Source: Bacillus sp. AFS088145
GTDB lineage: Bacteria > Bacillota > Bacilli > Bacillales > Bacillaceae_G
Assembly (NCBI RefSeq): GCF_002564465.1
Contig: NZ_NUUX01000013.1
Span: 256,466 to 320,465, forward strand
Direction of reading: 5' to 3'
Length of the DNA: 64,000 nt
Positions 9,420-17,839 of this stretch are shown here, piece after piece. Numbering within the stretch: the first letter of the stretch is position 1; each line of letters opens with the position of its first letter. The notes beneath the pieces were generated by a model. The model had not been told where the DNA came from, searched no databases, and saw only the letters and a program-made list of their open reading frames with translations. The translations under genes were made by a program, and so were the position numbers.

Positions 9420-10316
9420 ATGAATCTATTACAAATGGAGTACTTAATTGAGGTTGCAAAAACAAAATCATTAATTAGAGCAGCTGAGAATCTTCATCTT
9501 TCCCGGTCAGCAATTAGTAAAGCCATAACCAATCTAGAAATGGAACTTCAAATAAAAATTTTTACTCGTTCAAGATTGGGTGTTGAGCTTACAGAAGATG
9601 GAAAGTTTATTGTAAGTAAAGCGCAGGAAATTATTCTTAAATTCAACGATATTTCCATTTTTGCATATCAGAAGCTTTATCCAGAAAAAGTCAATTTAAC
9701 ATTATCTGTCAGTCCTAACGCAATGTTAATTATCCCTAGTACGCTTGTTACATTTAAAAAAAACTATCCCAATAGCGAAGTAGAAGTTTTTGAAAAAAAA
9801 CCTAATTCTATTTTGTCCGACATTAAAACGGATAAGATTGATTTCGGTATTACAATATTTACCGACGAAATGGTAGCTTCTAATCCCGAATTGGAATTTG
9901 AAACGATTCTCGAAGGTGGCACAGTAATATGTGCCAGTAAAAATTCTCCACTTGCCTATTTAGAAAAAGTACAAGTTGAGGACCTTGCTAATCAATCTTT
10001 GATTCTTACGGAGGATCCTATTTTGGCGGGGTATGCAAATGAACTTATTAACTATGTTCCTGAAATGAATATATTATTTACAACAAACAACGTGAATGTT
10101 ATTTCTGAAGCACTATTAGAGGGATTGGGTATTATTATCACAATGAATTTATTTTTGAACAAAATAAGCAGTATTCAAAATGGTAGTATTATTACAATTC
10201 CATTTGTGTTTCCTCGTTCATTACGCTTTTGCGTTGGAATAGTTCGATTGAGAAGCAAAAAATTATCCGAACATAGTAAACAATTTATTAAAGCCTTTAA
10301 ACAAAATCTCACTTAA
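9420..10316 (+). CDS. LysR-family transcriptional regulator
   Basis: 298 residues from the ATG at 9420, preceded by AAAGGAGGG; an in-frame ATG at 9363 has no ribosome site. Residues 1-60 are the LysR winged helix (MEYLIEVAKTKSLIRAAENL, then SRSAISKAI), followed by a periplasmic-binding-protein-like effector domain. It is divergent from the FGE-sulfatase-beta-oxidation run with a 133-bp intergenic region, the usual layout for a LysR regulator that controls its neighbours and itself. The inducer is unknown but could be a CoA ester or the sulfate ester itself. Confidence 0.9.
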   Translation: MNLLQMEYLIEVAKTKSLIRAAENLHLSRSAISKAITNLEMELQIKIFTRSRLGVELTEDGKFIVSKAQEIILKFNDISIFAYQKLYPEKVNLTLSVSPNAMLIIPSTLVTFKKNYPNSEVEVFEKKPNSILSDIKTDKIDFGITIFTDEMVASNPELEFETILEGGTVICASKNSPLAYLEKVQVEDLANQSLILTEDPILAGYANELINYVPEMNILFTTNNVNVISEALLEGLGIIITMNLFLNKISSIQNGSIITIPFVFPRSLRFCVGIVRLRSKKLSEHSKQFIKAFKQNLT

Positions 10317-10426
10317 ATAAAAACTAGGTTTTCAATATTATTCATTCTTGTTACAATTTAATAATAATTTCGAAAAACAAACAATTTGTCTGGATAACAT
10401 TGCTTCAACTGAACAATAGTAATTAA

Positions 10427-10462
10427 AAATAAGCAGCGCTCTAATTGAGTCGCTGCTTATTT
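10427..10462 (+). terminator. Strong hairpin terminator after the LysR gene
   Basis: A perfect 12-bp stem (AAATAAGCAGCG / CGCTGCTTATTT) with a 12-nt loop, followed by a T-rich stretch. It closes the lysR transcript. Confidence 0.85.
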
Positions 10463-10945
10463 CTATTTTAAAATACAATTTCTTTAAACACTACAGAGCT
10501 TGTTTTTTATAAGAAGCAAGATCATGCGTTGAAAATCCTATTAACTCTACTTATGTATATGAACATCCAACTTTCAATCTATTATTATTTTAAATCTAAA
10601 ATTGTACATGCCTTCCTTGCCCAACAGTAAATTATTTCATTTCTTATTGAAAATATACTGCAAAATAGTGAAACAGGAGTTAATTGAAAGATCAACCTCC
10701 CACGAGTAATGTAACTAACGCATGAGTTAGCAATCCATGAACCACAGATTCTCCGCGTTGAATGGAAGTTTATTTCGTTCTTCCATATTAGTTCAATATG
10801 GAATCCTATCAAATGTTAATGGAAATATGTAATCCCTATTTTACATAAGTATAATCCCTTACCTTAATTGTGAATGTTTAAATCATCTTAGCACATACTA
10901 AATATTGGTAATTATTAACATTGAATGCTTAGAGGTGAATAGAAT
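10463..10945. other. Intergenic, no gene seen
   Basis: AT-rich DNA between the lysR terminator and the gerA remnant. It holds a few short inverted repeats (for example CTAAC/GTTAG near 10710 and TTCCATATT/AATATGGAA near 10780) but no reading frame I can assign. It may be decayed coding sequence. Confidence 0.4.
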
Positions 10946-11457
10946 TTGAATAATGTACATGCTGATATTACAAATAGTTTTCATAAAAACATTGAAATAA
11001 TTAAAGAACAATTACATCATACAGCGGAGTTAATTGTTCGAACGATTCGTATCGGTGAAACCGAGTCATTTGACGTAGCACTCCTCTACCTTGATGATCT
11101 CGTGAATGCTGATGTGATTCGGGACTTTATCATTACCCCGTTATTTTTATTTCAGAATATCAAAAAAAACGATTCCGGACCATTTATCGACAACTTAGCC
11201 TCAAGACATATTCGAGCTTCTTCAGTTGAAATTGTTTCATATTTTTAATCATAGGGAATTTCTTTGGTTTAACAGCGATGGGAATCGGATTCCTCTTGTT
11301 GATACTATATATGGCTCTCTTACGCTCGGTTGGTGTTCCGTACTTAGCGCCAATCATTCCGTTTCGACCGCAAGAGTTTAAAGATGTTTTTTATCGTGGA
11401 GACTTAAAGAAATTGATTAACAGTGAACACAAGTATCCACATGACGATAAAGAATAA
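10946..11457 (+). pseudogene. GerA-type spore germination receptor subunit A, internally deleted
   Basis: The first ~95 codons match the N-terminal region of GerA-family A subunits (NIEIIKEQLHH, a VALLYLDDLVNADVIRDFII segment). The frame stops at 11248. Directly after, about 70 codons in another frame encode the family's C-terminus: a membrane helix GLTAMGIGFLLLILYMALL, then RSVGVPYLAPIIPF and a short tail ending at 11457. The central ~300 residues of a normal ~480-500-residue protein are missing. The gene is therefore a deletion pseudogene, and no B or C subunit gene follows. It lies next to an integrase remnant, so the deletion may belong to the same episode. Confidence 0.75.
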
Positions 11458-11471
11458 TTAATAGTTTTCAA

Positions 11472-11500
11472 AAAAAGGATCTTAATAAAAGATCCTTTTT
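11472..11500 (+). terminator. Hairpin terminator of the gerA remnant
   Basis: AAAAAGGATC pairs with GATCCTTTTT across a 9-nt loop; the T-run supports termination on the plus strand. Its survival marks the 3' end of the original germination gene. Confidence 0.8.
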
Positions 11501-11997
11501 GAACGGCTATTGAATTACACTATTTCGCACACGGAATTTAATATTTTTTAAGTTTAAATTCATAAATAATCCCCCTCATTTTGCCTCATAAGTTTAAAAT
11601 TCCAAACGAACGTCACTACATAAACTGTACTTGCAGTTTAAAAAAATACATATCAAAAAAACACTAAAGTAAACCCCTTCTTTATATGCTGACGAGGTTA
11701 GTTGTCGGATTCGGAATTAAAGCATACTTTGATACGACTAGGATAATTTTCTAAATTTATATCTTATTCAACTATTTTTTGAGAAACGAAACATTATGTT
11801 TAAAATTGATCAAATTAATGTATTTTTTCATATCATTTCTATTTTCATAAATATAAATATGCTCGATCCAGATGCTATCTTTTATATTTTGAAAACATTT
11901 AATTGTACAAGGATAGTTATTATAAAAGCAACATTAATTGAATTCGATTTTTAGTAAATAGTTTAAATAAATTCGGTAATAAGTAAAGTTCAGGATA
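11501..11997. other. Intergenic, no intact gene
   Basis: AT-rich DNA. A 22-codon open stretch starting near 11684 (MLTRLVVGFGIKAYFDT) could be a gene relic but is too short to assign. No clear attachment-site repeat was found by eye. Confidence 0.4.
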
Positions 11998-12523
11998 TTT
12001 ACTAGAATGCGACGCGGTGAAATTTCAGCTCTAAGATGGCGCAATGTAAGACCTTGTAAAAGGTGCAATTTATGTTGAAGAAAGCCTTGTACGATCGAAA
12101 AATATGGGACTTCATGTAAAAGAACTCAAAACGGATCATTCACTCCGTGAGATCTTTATACCAGAAAGTGTAATTACTTCATTAAAAAAGCATAAATCCT
12201 TTCAGTATCAGTTGAAGTCAAATATAAAAAACTTTAAAGATCTTGATTTAGTTGTTTGTGCAATGAACGGAAATTACTTGGAGCCTAGAAATTTAATTCG
12301 TAAATTTAAACAGCTCATTCGAAAAGCTAATGTGCCTGTTATTCCTTTTCATAATTTGCGCCACACTCATGCCACAATTTTAATGAGAATGGGTGAGAAT
12401 CCTAAAATTGTGAGTGAGAGATTGGGTCACTCAAGAGTTGAAACAACACTTGGTATTTACTCACATTCAAATGAGGAAATGCAGAAAATTCAGCTAATCG
12501 ATTTGATGAAAAATTTGGTTTAA
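11998..12523 (+). pseudogene. Phage-type tyrosine recombinase, frameshifted C-terminal remnant
   Basis: Translation from about 11998 gives TRMRRGEISALRWRNV, the conserved catalytic-arginine region of tyrosine recombinases. A one-base insertion near 12049 shifts the frame, and the frame then continues through GAIYVEESLVRSKNMGLH to 12523. LRHTHAT carries the second Arg and His, LGHSRVETTLGIYSH the final His and the Tyr nucleophile. The N-terminal core-binding half is missing. It points toward, and ends 134 bp from, a tRNA-Val gene, the kind of site used by integrating elements, so this is most likely the scar of a lost prophage or island. Confidence 0.8.
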
Positions 12524-12610
12524 ATTAATATGTACGTGAAGTTTCTGTGCAGTTTTTGTGCAATGAATAATATTCATTACAAAAAATGGAAATAATTGAA
12601 CACAAAGAAA

Positions 12611-12645
12611 AAGCCCAAACCCTTGATACACTTAGGTTTGAACTT
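12611..12645 (-). terminator. Terminator of tRNA-Val
   Basis: On the minus strand AAGTTCAAACC pairs with GGTTTGGGCTT (two G-U pairs) and is followed by TTTTC, just downstream of the tRNA. Confidence 0.7.
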
Positions 12646-12656
12646 CCTTAATTGTA

Positions 12657-12729
12657 TGATCCCAACTGGACTTGAACCAGCGACCCCTACCCTGTCAAGG
12701 TAGTGCTCTCCCAGCTGAGCTATGGAATC
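12657..12729 (-). tRNA. tRNA-Val (anticodon GAC)
   Basis: A complete cloverleaf can be folded on the minus strand: acceptor GATTCCA/TGGGATC with discriminator A, D-arm TAGCTCAGCTGGGAGAGCA, anticodon stem CTACC/GGTAG around TTGACAG (anticodon GAC), and T-arm with GGTTCAAGTCC. The 3' CCA is not encoded. A 72-codon open frame across it (residues like SIAQLGEHY) is the familiar false translation of this tRNA. It stands alone and may have served as an integration site for the neighbouring recombinase remnant. Confidence 0.95.
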
Positions 12730-12861
12730 GTAATATATGGAGAGACACTTCTCTCTAATTAAGTCTATTATACTGTTTTGTCTAACACTCTTCAACCAAT
12801 ATTTAACAAAAAAATTTTAATATAAGTCCACTAGAATGTAGTTTTCAATCTTGAAAAATGC

Positions 12862-13056
12862 TCATCTATTCGACTTTGCTTCTATTTCGTTAATTGTATG
12901 CATTAAATCTTTCCATCTTAAATCTTTGTCTCTTGGTACATTGCTTAAAAGAATACTACCAACCACAATTGTTAAGAACAAAAGTAAAACACCCACCCCA
13001 AACACAAATGTCTGAACTTTATAGTTTTTAACGATTTTAATCATTTTACTTTTCAT
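12862..13056 (-). CDS. Small single-pass membrane protein, unknown function
   Basis: 64 residues with one hydrophobic helix (about residues 16-38, VQTFVFGVGVLLLFLTIVV) between a basic N-terminus and a charged C-terminal tail, predicted N-in. GGAGTG lies upstream of the ATG. No family was recognised. It stands alone between the tRNA and the repetitive-protein gene. Confidence 0.55.
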   Translation of the reverse strand: MKSKMIKIVKNYKVQTFVFGVGVLLLFLTIVVGSILLSNVPRDKDLRWKDLMHTINEIEAKSNR

Positions 13057-13338
13057 AGGCCATCACTCCAAAAATTAAATATTAATATTCCTTAACCAAA
13101 AATGGTGAAGGTAACTCCCTTTACTATTAATATTTTCCTGTTTGCCTATTATGTAAACAAAAATTCTGAAATCGTTTACGGTTGAGTATTTTGTTGCCTT
13201 TGTAAAATGTGCAATCACCACTAAATAATATTAACACTCTTACTATTTCCACAAGATTATTTTAAACTCATTAAATGACATGCTTTTTTCTACAATCTAT
13301 GTATCTAGAACTAACATCCACACTATATCTTATTTTTG

Positions 13339-14553
13339 TTAGCTCTTTTTCTTTATCTCTGTATATTCCGAAGTTTTGCTTTTCTCTTGATTTGATTCGA
13401 TCTTATTTTCCACCGATTTTTTCTTTCTATTTCTTCTTCTAGGGTTTTTATTCACTTCTAGTGCCTTTTTCTCTTGCTCTTTTTGTTCAGCATTCGACTT
13501 AAATAACTCTTTTTGTTCAGAGTAAACGGATACGATTGAACCGCCAGCTTGAATCCAACTTCCACTATATTTTAATAGTAATGCTAATTCCTCGTATTCC
13601 TTCACTAATGGATTTGTTTCAGTTTCTTCGTCATATTGTTGGAGTACATCAAAAATCACCCCATCTGACAGATCACTAGGCAAGCCTTGTTCACTAGAAA
13701 TTGATCCATCCTGTTGACTTGGAATCGGTTCGTCTTGTATTTCAATCGGTTCGTAATCTGGTATTCTACCAAAAAGATATTCTATTTCATTCAATATTTC
13801 TTCATTAGAAGATTCACTTGATAGTTCTGATATTTTTTCATTATGATGTTCAATTTCATTTGTAAGTTCAACGGTATCATCCTCTGGCAATCTTCCAGTA
13901 TATTCTTGTACTTCATTGAAAATAATTCCATCTGAAAGGTCACTAGACTCCAGTACAGGCGCACTGCCATGAGATTCTTGAAGTACGTCAAATATGACTC
14001 CATCTGATAAATCGCTAGGTTGTTCTACTTGCCCAGTTTCTTCTAAATAGTCTTTTAAATCCTCTATTTCTAGCTCTACCAAACCAGCTAATACTTGTAA
14101 TGTATTTCCAATCGCTTGTAAAAAGTTCCCCATAAAACCAGATACATCAAAATCCTCTGAACTAACTTCTTCTAGGGCTGCGATTAATCCTCCAAAAGCT
14201 TGTTGGGCATTCCCAGTCATATTTAACTTTATCGCTCGATCTGCATCTTTTTCTCCTTCTTCTTTTTCTTCCTCTGCTTCTGCAGCTAATAAACTAAATA
14301 ATACAGTGACATTACCTGAAGCTTGGATAATTTCACCTGCATCTTCTATTACACTAGGTTCGCCTAAAAAAGCTTCTATTATATTACCAATCGCTTGAAA
14401 GGTATTTCCACCGAAATCTAGATGAAAACTTAAATCTTCCCAACTTTTTCGGTTTTCTCCTTTTAATCCTCTCATGGGTGTACTACTAATTGCTGAACTG
14501 AGTGTTCCGATTGCATTCACCCATGCCCCAATAACTTCCATAACTTGGCTCAT
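13339..14553 (-). CDS. Internally repetitive protein of unknown function
   Basis: 404 residues with two kinds of repeat. Residues 1-165 contain spaced glycine-starting segments of the form GN-x-x-QAxG-x-x-x-x-L (WVNAIGTLSSAIS, NTFQAIGNIIEAF, NAQQAFGGLIAAL, NFLQAIGNTLQVL), and a similar one (SWIQAGGSIVSVY) returns near residue 340. Residues ~185-315 hold acidic copies of SDLSDGVIFDVLQ. The tail is Lys/Arg-rich (NPRRRNRKKKSVE). No signal peptide or membrane helix is evident. It resembles poorly described repetitive proteins of Bacillaceae (possibly the family called DUF6944), but I cannot confirm this. It lies alone, with a palindrome AACGTTTAAACGTT at 14605-14618 upstream. Confidence 0.75.
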   Translation of the reverse strand: MSQVMEVIGAWVNAIGTLSSAISSTPMRGLKGENRKSWEDLSFHLDFGGNTFQAIGNIIEAFLGEPSVIEDAGEIIQASGNVTVLFSLLAAEAEEEKEEGEKDADRAIKLNMTGNAQQAFGGLIAALEEVSSEDFDVSGFMGNFLQAIGNTLQVLAGLVELEIEDLKDYLEETGQVEQPSDLSDGVIFDVLQESHGSAPVLESSDLSDGIIFNEVQEYTGRLPEDDTVELTNEIEHHNEKISELSSESSNEEILNEIEYLFGRIPDYEPIEIQDEPIPSQQDGSISSEQGLPSDLSDGVIFDVLQQYDEETETNPLVKEYEELALLLKYSGSWIQAGGSIVSVYSEQKELFKSNAEQKEQEKKALEVNKNPRRRNRKKKSVENKIESNQEKSKTSEYTEIKKKS

Positions 14554-14653
14554 TATAAAACACCAATCCTTGATTAGTCATTTAGGATTAGTATATTCAA
14601 CTATAACGTTTAAACGTTCCAAATAGGTAATTGTGATTGAGCCCTAATTATAT

Positions 14654-15310
14654 TTATCCAACTTTCTTCTTAAACAATTCTATTTTTGATTTTTCTCCTA
14701 CTATAAAAATTAAATCCCCACTTTGAAAAACTACGTCTCCAATTTGCGATACCATTGGCTCACCGTCACGGATGATTAGAACAACCGTTATGCCATATTT
14801 CATTGAAAAACTCATTTCTCTTAATGTTTTGCCAACCAATTTCGCAGGGATGACCGTTTCAACACCTGCAACGTTCTTTGTAATTTCAATGTATTCGATT
14901 ATGCCACTCATCGCTTCCATACGTGCTGCTTTATGTCCAGCTTCTTCTTCTGGATAGATTACTAAATCCGCTCCAATACTTTCTAAAATCCCACCAACTT
15001 CACGATTATTTGCTTTACAAATAATTCTTTTTACTTTTCTCTCTTTCAATCTATTCGTAATTAAGATAGAGGCTAAAGAATCCGTTCCAATCGCTACAAA
15101 TACTGCATCAAATTGACTCACATTTAAGTCTTCAAGAATAGACTCTTCACGCAAATCACCAATTACTGCATATTCTGTGTACTCTTCTAATTGCTCTAAT
15201 GTCTTTTTATCTTTATCACAAACAACAACTTCGTGACCTAATCGATCAAACTCTTTTACAATTCCTCGCCCAAAACGTCCGGCACCTATTACCAAATATT
15301 GCTTTGGCAT
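14654..15310 (-). CDS. ktrA: Ktr potassium uptake regulatory subunit (KtrA/KtrC type)
   Basis: 218 residues. An RCK_N domain starts with the nucleotide-binding loop GAGRFGRGIVKEF and an acidic end to strand 2 (VVVCDKD), followed by an RCK_C domain (residues ~135-215) ending in GDLIFIVGEK. It forms the cytosolic ring that gates the KtrB/KtrD channel in response to ATP/ADP and, in many firmicutes, cyclic di-AMP bound by the RCK_C domain. AAGGAGGAG precedes the ATG, and the gene begins 14 bp after the membrane subunit gene, so the two are co-transcribed. Whether it corresponds to KtrA or KtrC cannot be decided by eye. Confidence 0.88.
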   Translation of the reverse strand: MPKQYLVIGAGRFGRGIVKEFDRLGHEVVVCDKDKKTLEQLEEYTEYAVIGDLREESILEDLNVSQFDAVFVAIGTDSLASILITNRLKERKVKRIICKANNREVGGILESIGADLVIYPEEEAGHKAARMEAMSGIIEYIEITKNVAGVETVIPAKLVGKTLREMSFSMKYGITVVLIIRDGEPMVSQIGDVVFQSGDLIFIVGEKSKIELFKKKVG

Positions 15311-15324
15311 TTATACTCTCCTCC

Positions 15325-16641
15325 TTACCCAACTGCTAAATCTTTTTCAACATATTTTAATTTCTGATTATCTACACGGAGTACGAAATAAATCAGTGTG
15401 AAGATCCCAATTCTTCCGATAAACATTAGTAAGATTAATATTATTTTTGACTCACTATGAATATTTGTTGTAATCCCTAAAGATAATCCGGTATTTGTTA
15501 TTGCCGAAATGGCCTCTAGTAAAATTAAATCTAACTGAAACGGTTCAAAAATCGAAATCATGATCGTTGCAACGGTGATTAATATGATAAAGCTCATCGC
15601 AATAACAAATGCACGGTCAACAACCTCTTTCTTTACACTTGTTCTAAAAATAATTGTATCGTCCTGTGACTTAATGACTGAAAACATTTTTGCGGCTAAA
15701 ACCGAAACTGTGGTTAACCGAATCCCGCCTGCTGCACTCGATGAAGCTCCACCGATATACATCAGCACTAAAAGGATTAAGATTGCAGGCAATGTTAGTT
15801 CTGCAATATCAAGAGGTGCATATCCACCATTTCGACTCGTCACTGATAAAAAAAATGAATTTGTTAGTTGATCAAAAAAATTTAAATGTTTAAACGCGTG
15901 GCCTCTTTCTAAAAGCCAAAATACAATTGTTCCAAGAATCATAAACGAAAAATGCAGTCGCATATTAATCCTTGTAAATAATGATTTTTTCTTGTTGTAT
16001 TTATAGATGTACTCCATAATAGTCGGATATCCTAATCCACCGATAAAAATTAACGCGGCTGTTACAATTAAAACTAAATTATTTTTTTGAAATGAAATTA
16101 AACTATTCCCAAATAAATCAAAACCCGTGTTTGTAAAACTTGCAATTGAATGGAAAGCAGTAACTAATAATGTTTCTAATGCAGTATCATATTTCTCTCT
16201 AAATTGACTATAAAAAAAGAGTCCACCGATAAATTGAAAAAATAATGATGTATATAAAACTGACAAACTTAATCTTTTTATTGATTTAATGCTACTTTGA
16301 TTTTGATCCTTTGATACGACTAGTAGATTCGAAATCGTAATTTGAATGCCGAGTATCATAAAACCATAACTAATAAATACAACAATTCCGATTGCCCCAA
16401 TTTCCATTTGGATCATTAATAGTATTTTTCCCCACACATTAAAGGTTTCAACTAAGTTTACAGTTGTTAACCCAGTTACACTGATCGCACTCGTTGAAAC
16501 AAATAAACTATCTATATAACTTATATTCGAAATTCGCGTAAATGGAAGATAGTATAAGAATGAAAATATAAATGTAATGATGATATAAGAAATAAATATG
16601 TAATGGAGAGGATTTTTGGCTTTTTTCTTCTTCTTTTTCAT
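15325..16641 (-). CDS. ktrB: Ktr/Trk potassium channel membrane subunit (KtrB/KtrD type)
   Basis: 438 residues with about eight to ten hydrophobic helices arranged as the four M1-P-M2 repeats of the TrkH/KtrB superfamily. Filter-like segments are SVTGLTTVN, SFTNTGFD, SRNGGYAP and AITNTGLSLG, each carrying the conserved Gly. It imports K+ with the RCK subunit encoded behind it. The N-terminus MKKKKKKAKNP is strongly basic. No cyclic di-AMP riboswitch was seen in the ~160 bp upstream. In B. subtilis ktrA precedes ktrB; here the order is reversed. Confidence 0.9.
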   Translation of the reverse strand: MKKKKKKAKNPLHYIFISYIIITFIFSFLYYLPFTRISNISYIDSLFVSTSAISVTGLTTVNLVETFNVWGKILLMIQMEIGAIGIVVFISYGFMILGIQITISNLLVVSKDQNQSSIKSIKRLSLSVLYTSLFFQFIGGLFFYSQFREKYDTALETLLVTAFHSIASFTNTGFDLFGNSLISFQKNNLVLIVTAALIFIGGLGYPTIMEYIYKYNKKKSLFTRINMRLHFSFMILGTIVFWLLERGHAFKHLNFFDQLTNSFFLSVTSRNGGYAPLDIAELTLPAILILLVLMYIGGASSSAAGGIRLTTVSVLAAKMFSVIKSQDDTIIFRTSVKKEVVDRAFVIAMSFIILITVATIMISIFEPFQLDLILLEAISAITNTGLSLGITTNIHSESKIILILLMFIGRIGIFTLIYFVLRVDNQKLKYVEKDLAVG

Positions 16642-16739
16642 AGGTAGCTCTTTTTTCTCCTTTATTTTGCTGGATAAAAGTTTATGGAATATTTTTCTAA
16701 TAGCTATTATCTATTCTACCTATTTTTAGTTAAAAAACA

Positions 16740-16776
16740 AAAAAACTTTCAAACCATAGGAAAGATTTGAAAGCCT
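16740..16776 (-). terminator. Terminator of the EamA transporter gene
   Basis: On the minus strand CTTTCAAA pairs with TTTGAAAG across a 12-nt loop and is followed by seven T residues. Confidence 0.8.
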
Positions 16777-16807
16777 TTTGAAATAATTTTTATATTAATT
16801 AGTTGAT

Positions 16808-17722
16808 CTAAGCTGATGAAGAATTATCTGTTTTGACTTGAATTGATGTAACTTCTTTTTGTTGTTGATATAAGTACAAGAATACACTCACAATTACGAT
16901 TGTGCCTCCAATTAGCTGAAATGATGATAACATTTCGTGAAGAAGGAAAACTGCTAAAATAGATGCACCAACTGGTTCCCCTAGTATACTCATTGATATT
17001 GTCGTAGCATTTACGTAATTTAATAAATAGTTATTTATGATATGTGCTAATGAAGGAATAATGGCAGATGCAATAAATATGATCCAATCTTTTGATTGGT
17101 AATCAAAGAAATTATCCATCGTTACAATATTATAGATTGTTAAAAATGCTGCTGAAAATGCGAATACCCAGAAACTATACACCCAATGAGATGTATTTTT
17201 TACGGTTGTTTGTCCAACCATTAAATAGAGTACTGCAGCAATTACACTTAAAAACGAAAGAATATCACCTTTAAACGCTGACATACTTAAGCCGATATCA
17301 CCGAATCCTATTAGACATACACCAATAATCGCGATAACCATACATATTTTAGATTGCATAGACGTTCGCTCTTTAAATACAAAGAATCCAAGAATCATTG
17401 CTACTAATGGCTGAAGAGCTAATATAATAGTTGAGCTCGCCACTGAAGTGAAAACTAATGAACCATACCATAAAATAAAATGGACAGCTAACATTAATCC
17501 ACCTAAAGCGAATGATTTATAATGCGATTTTTTTAAAGCTTTTAACTCATTTTTTCGCTTCAATACAAACGGTAGCATCCATATACATGTAAACCAGAGG
17601 CGATACATGCTTAAAACAGATGGAGAAGCTTTCGTCCATTTAGCTAATATAGCTGAAGTTGAAATCGCAATAATGGACAAAATTAATAAAGACATCATTG
17701 CATTAGGTTGTTTTTTACTCAT
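16808..17722 (-). CDS. EamA/DMT-family transporter
   Basis: 304 residues with ten predicted membrane helices in two repeated EamA halves (helices from ~8 and from ~155). Features typical of the drug/metabolite transporter superfamily are the SPSVLSMYRLWFTCIW segment after helix 1 and the LGEPVGASILAVFLLHE segment near helix 9. Substrate is unknown; related proteins export amino acids or other metabolites. AGAGGTG precedes the ATG. The gene is divergent from the yjcH cluster. Confidence 0.88.
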   Translation of the reverse strand: MSKKQPNAMMSLLILSIIAISTSAILAKWTKASPSVLSMYRLWFTCIWMLPFVLKRKNELKALKKSHYKSFALGGLMLAVHFILWYGSLVFTSVASSTIILALQPLVAMILGFFVFKERTSMQSKICMVIAIIGVCLIGFGDIGLSMSAFKGDILSFLSVIAAVLYLMVGQTTVKNTSHWVYSFWVFAFSAAFLTIYNIVTMDNFFDYQSKDWIIFIASAIIPSLAHIINNYLLNYVNATTISMSILGEPVGASILAVFLLHEMLSSFQLIGGTIVIVSVFLYLYQQQKEVTSIQVKTDNSSSA

Positions 17723-17839
17723 GTTTCACCTCTTTTCGACTTATTTTTGTAAGCGTTTAATACATTTTACTTTTCTAAATTTTTTGTATGAAGTAACATC
17801 TAATTATATCATCCTAGGGAAAAGAAGAGGAGACATTTT

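Noticed and set aside
10585-10812. 75-codon minus-strand frame in the gap after lysR
   Set aside because: No ribosome site, no recognisable motif; composition looks like non-coding DNA.
12577-12795. 72-codon minus-strand frame with SIAQLGEHY
   Set aside because: It is a false translation of the tRNA-Val gene on the same strand.
16642-16807. Possible cyclic di-AMP (ydaO) riboswitch before ktrB
   Set aside because: The interval is too short and mostly holds the terminator of the previous gene; no conserved core seen.
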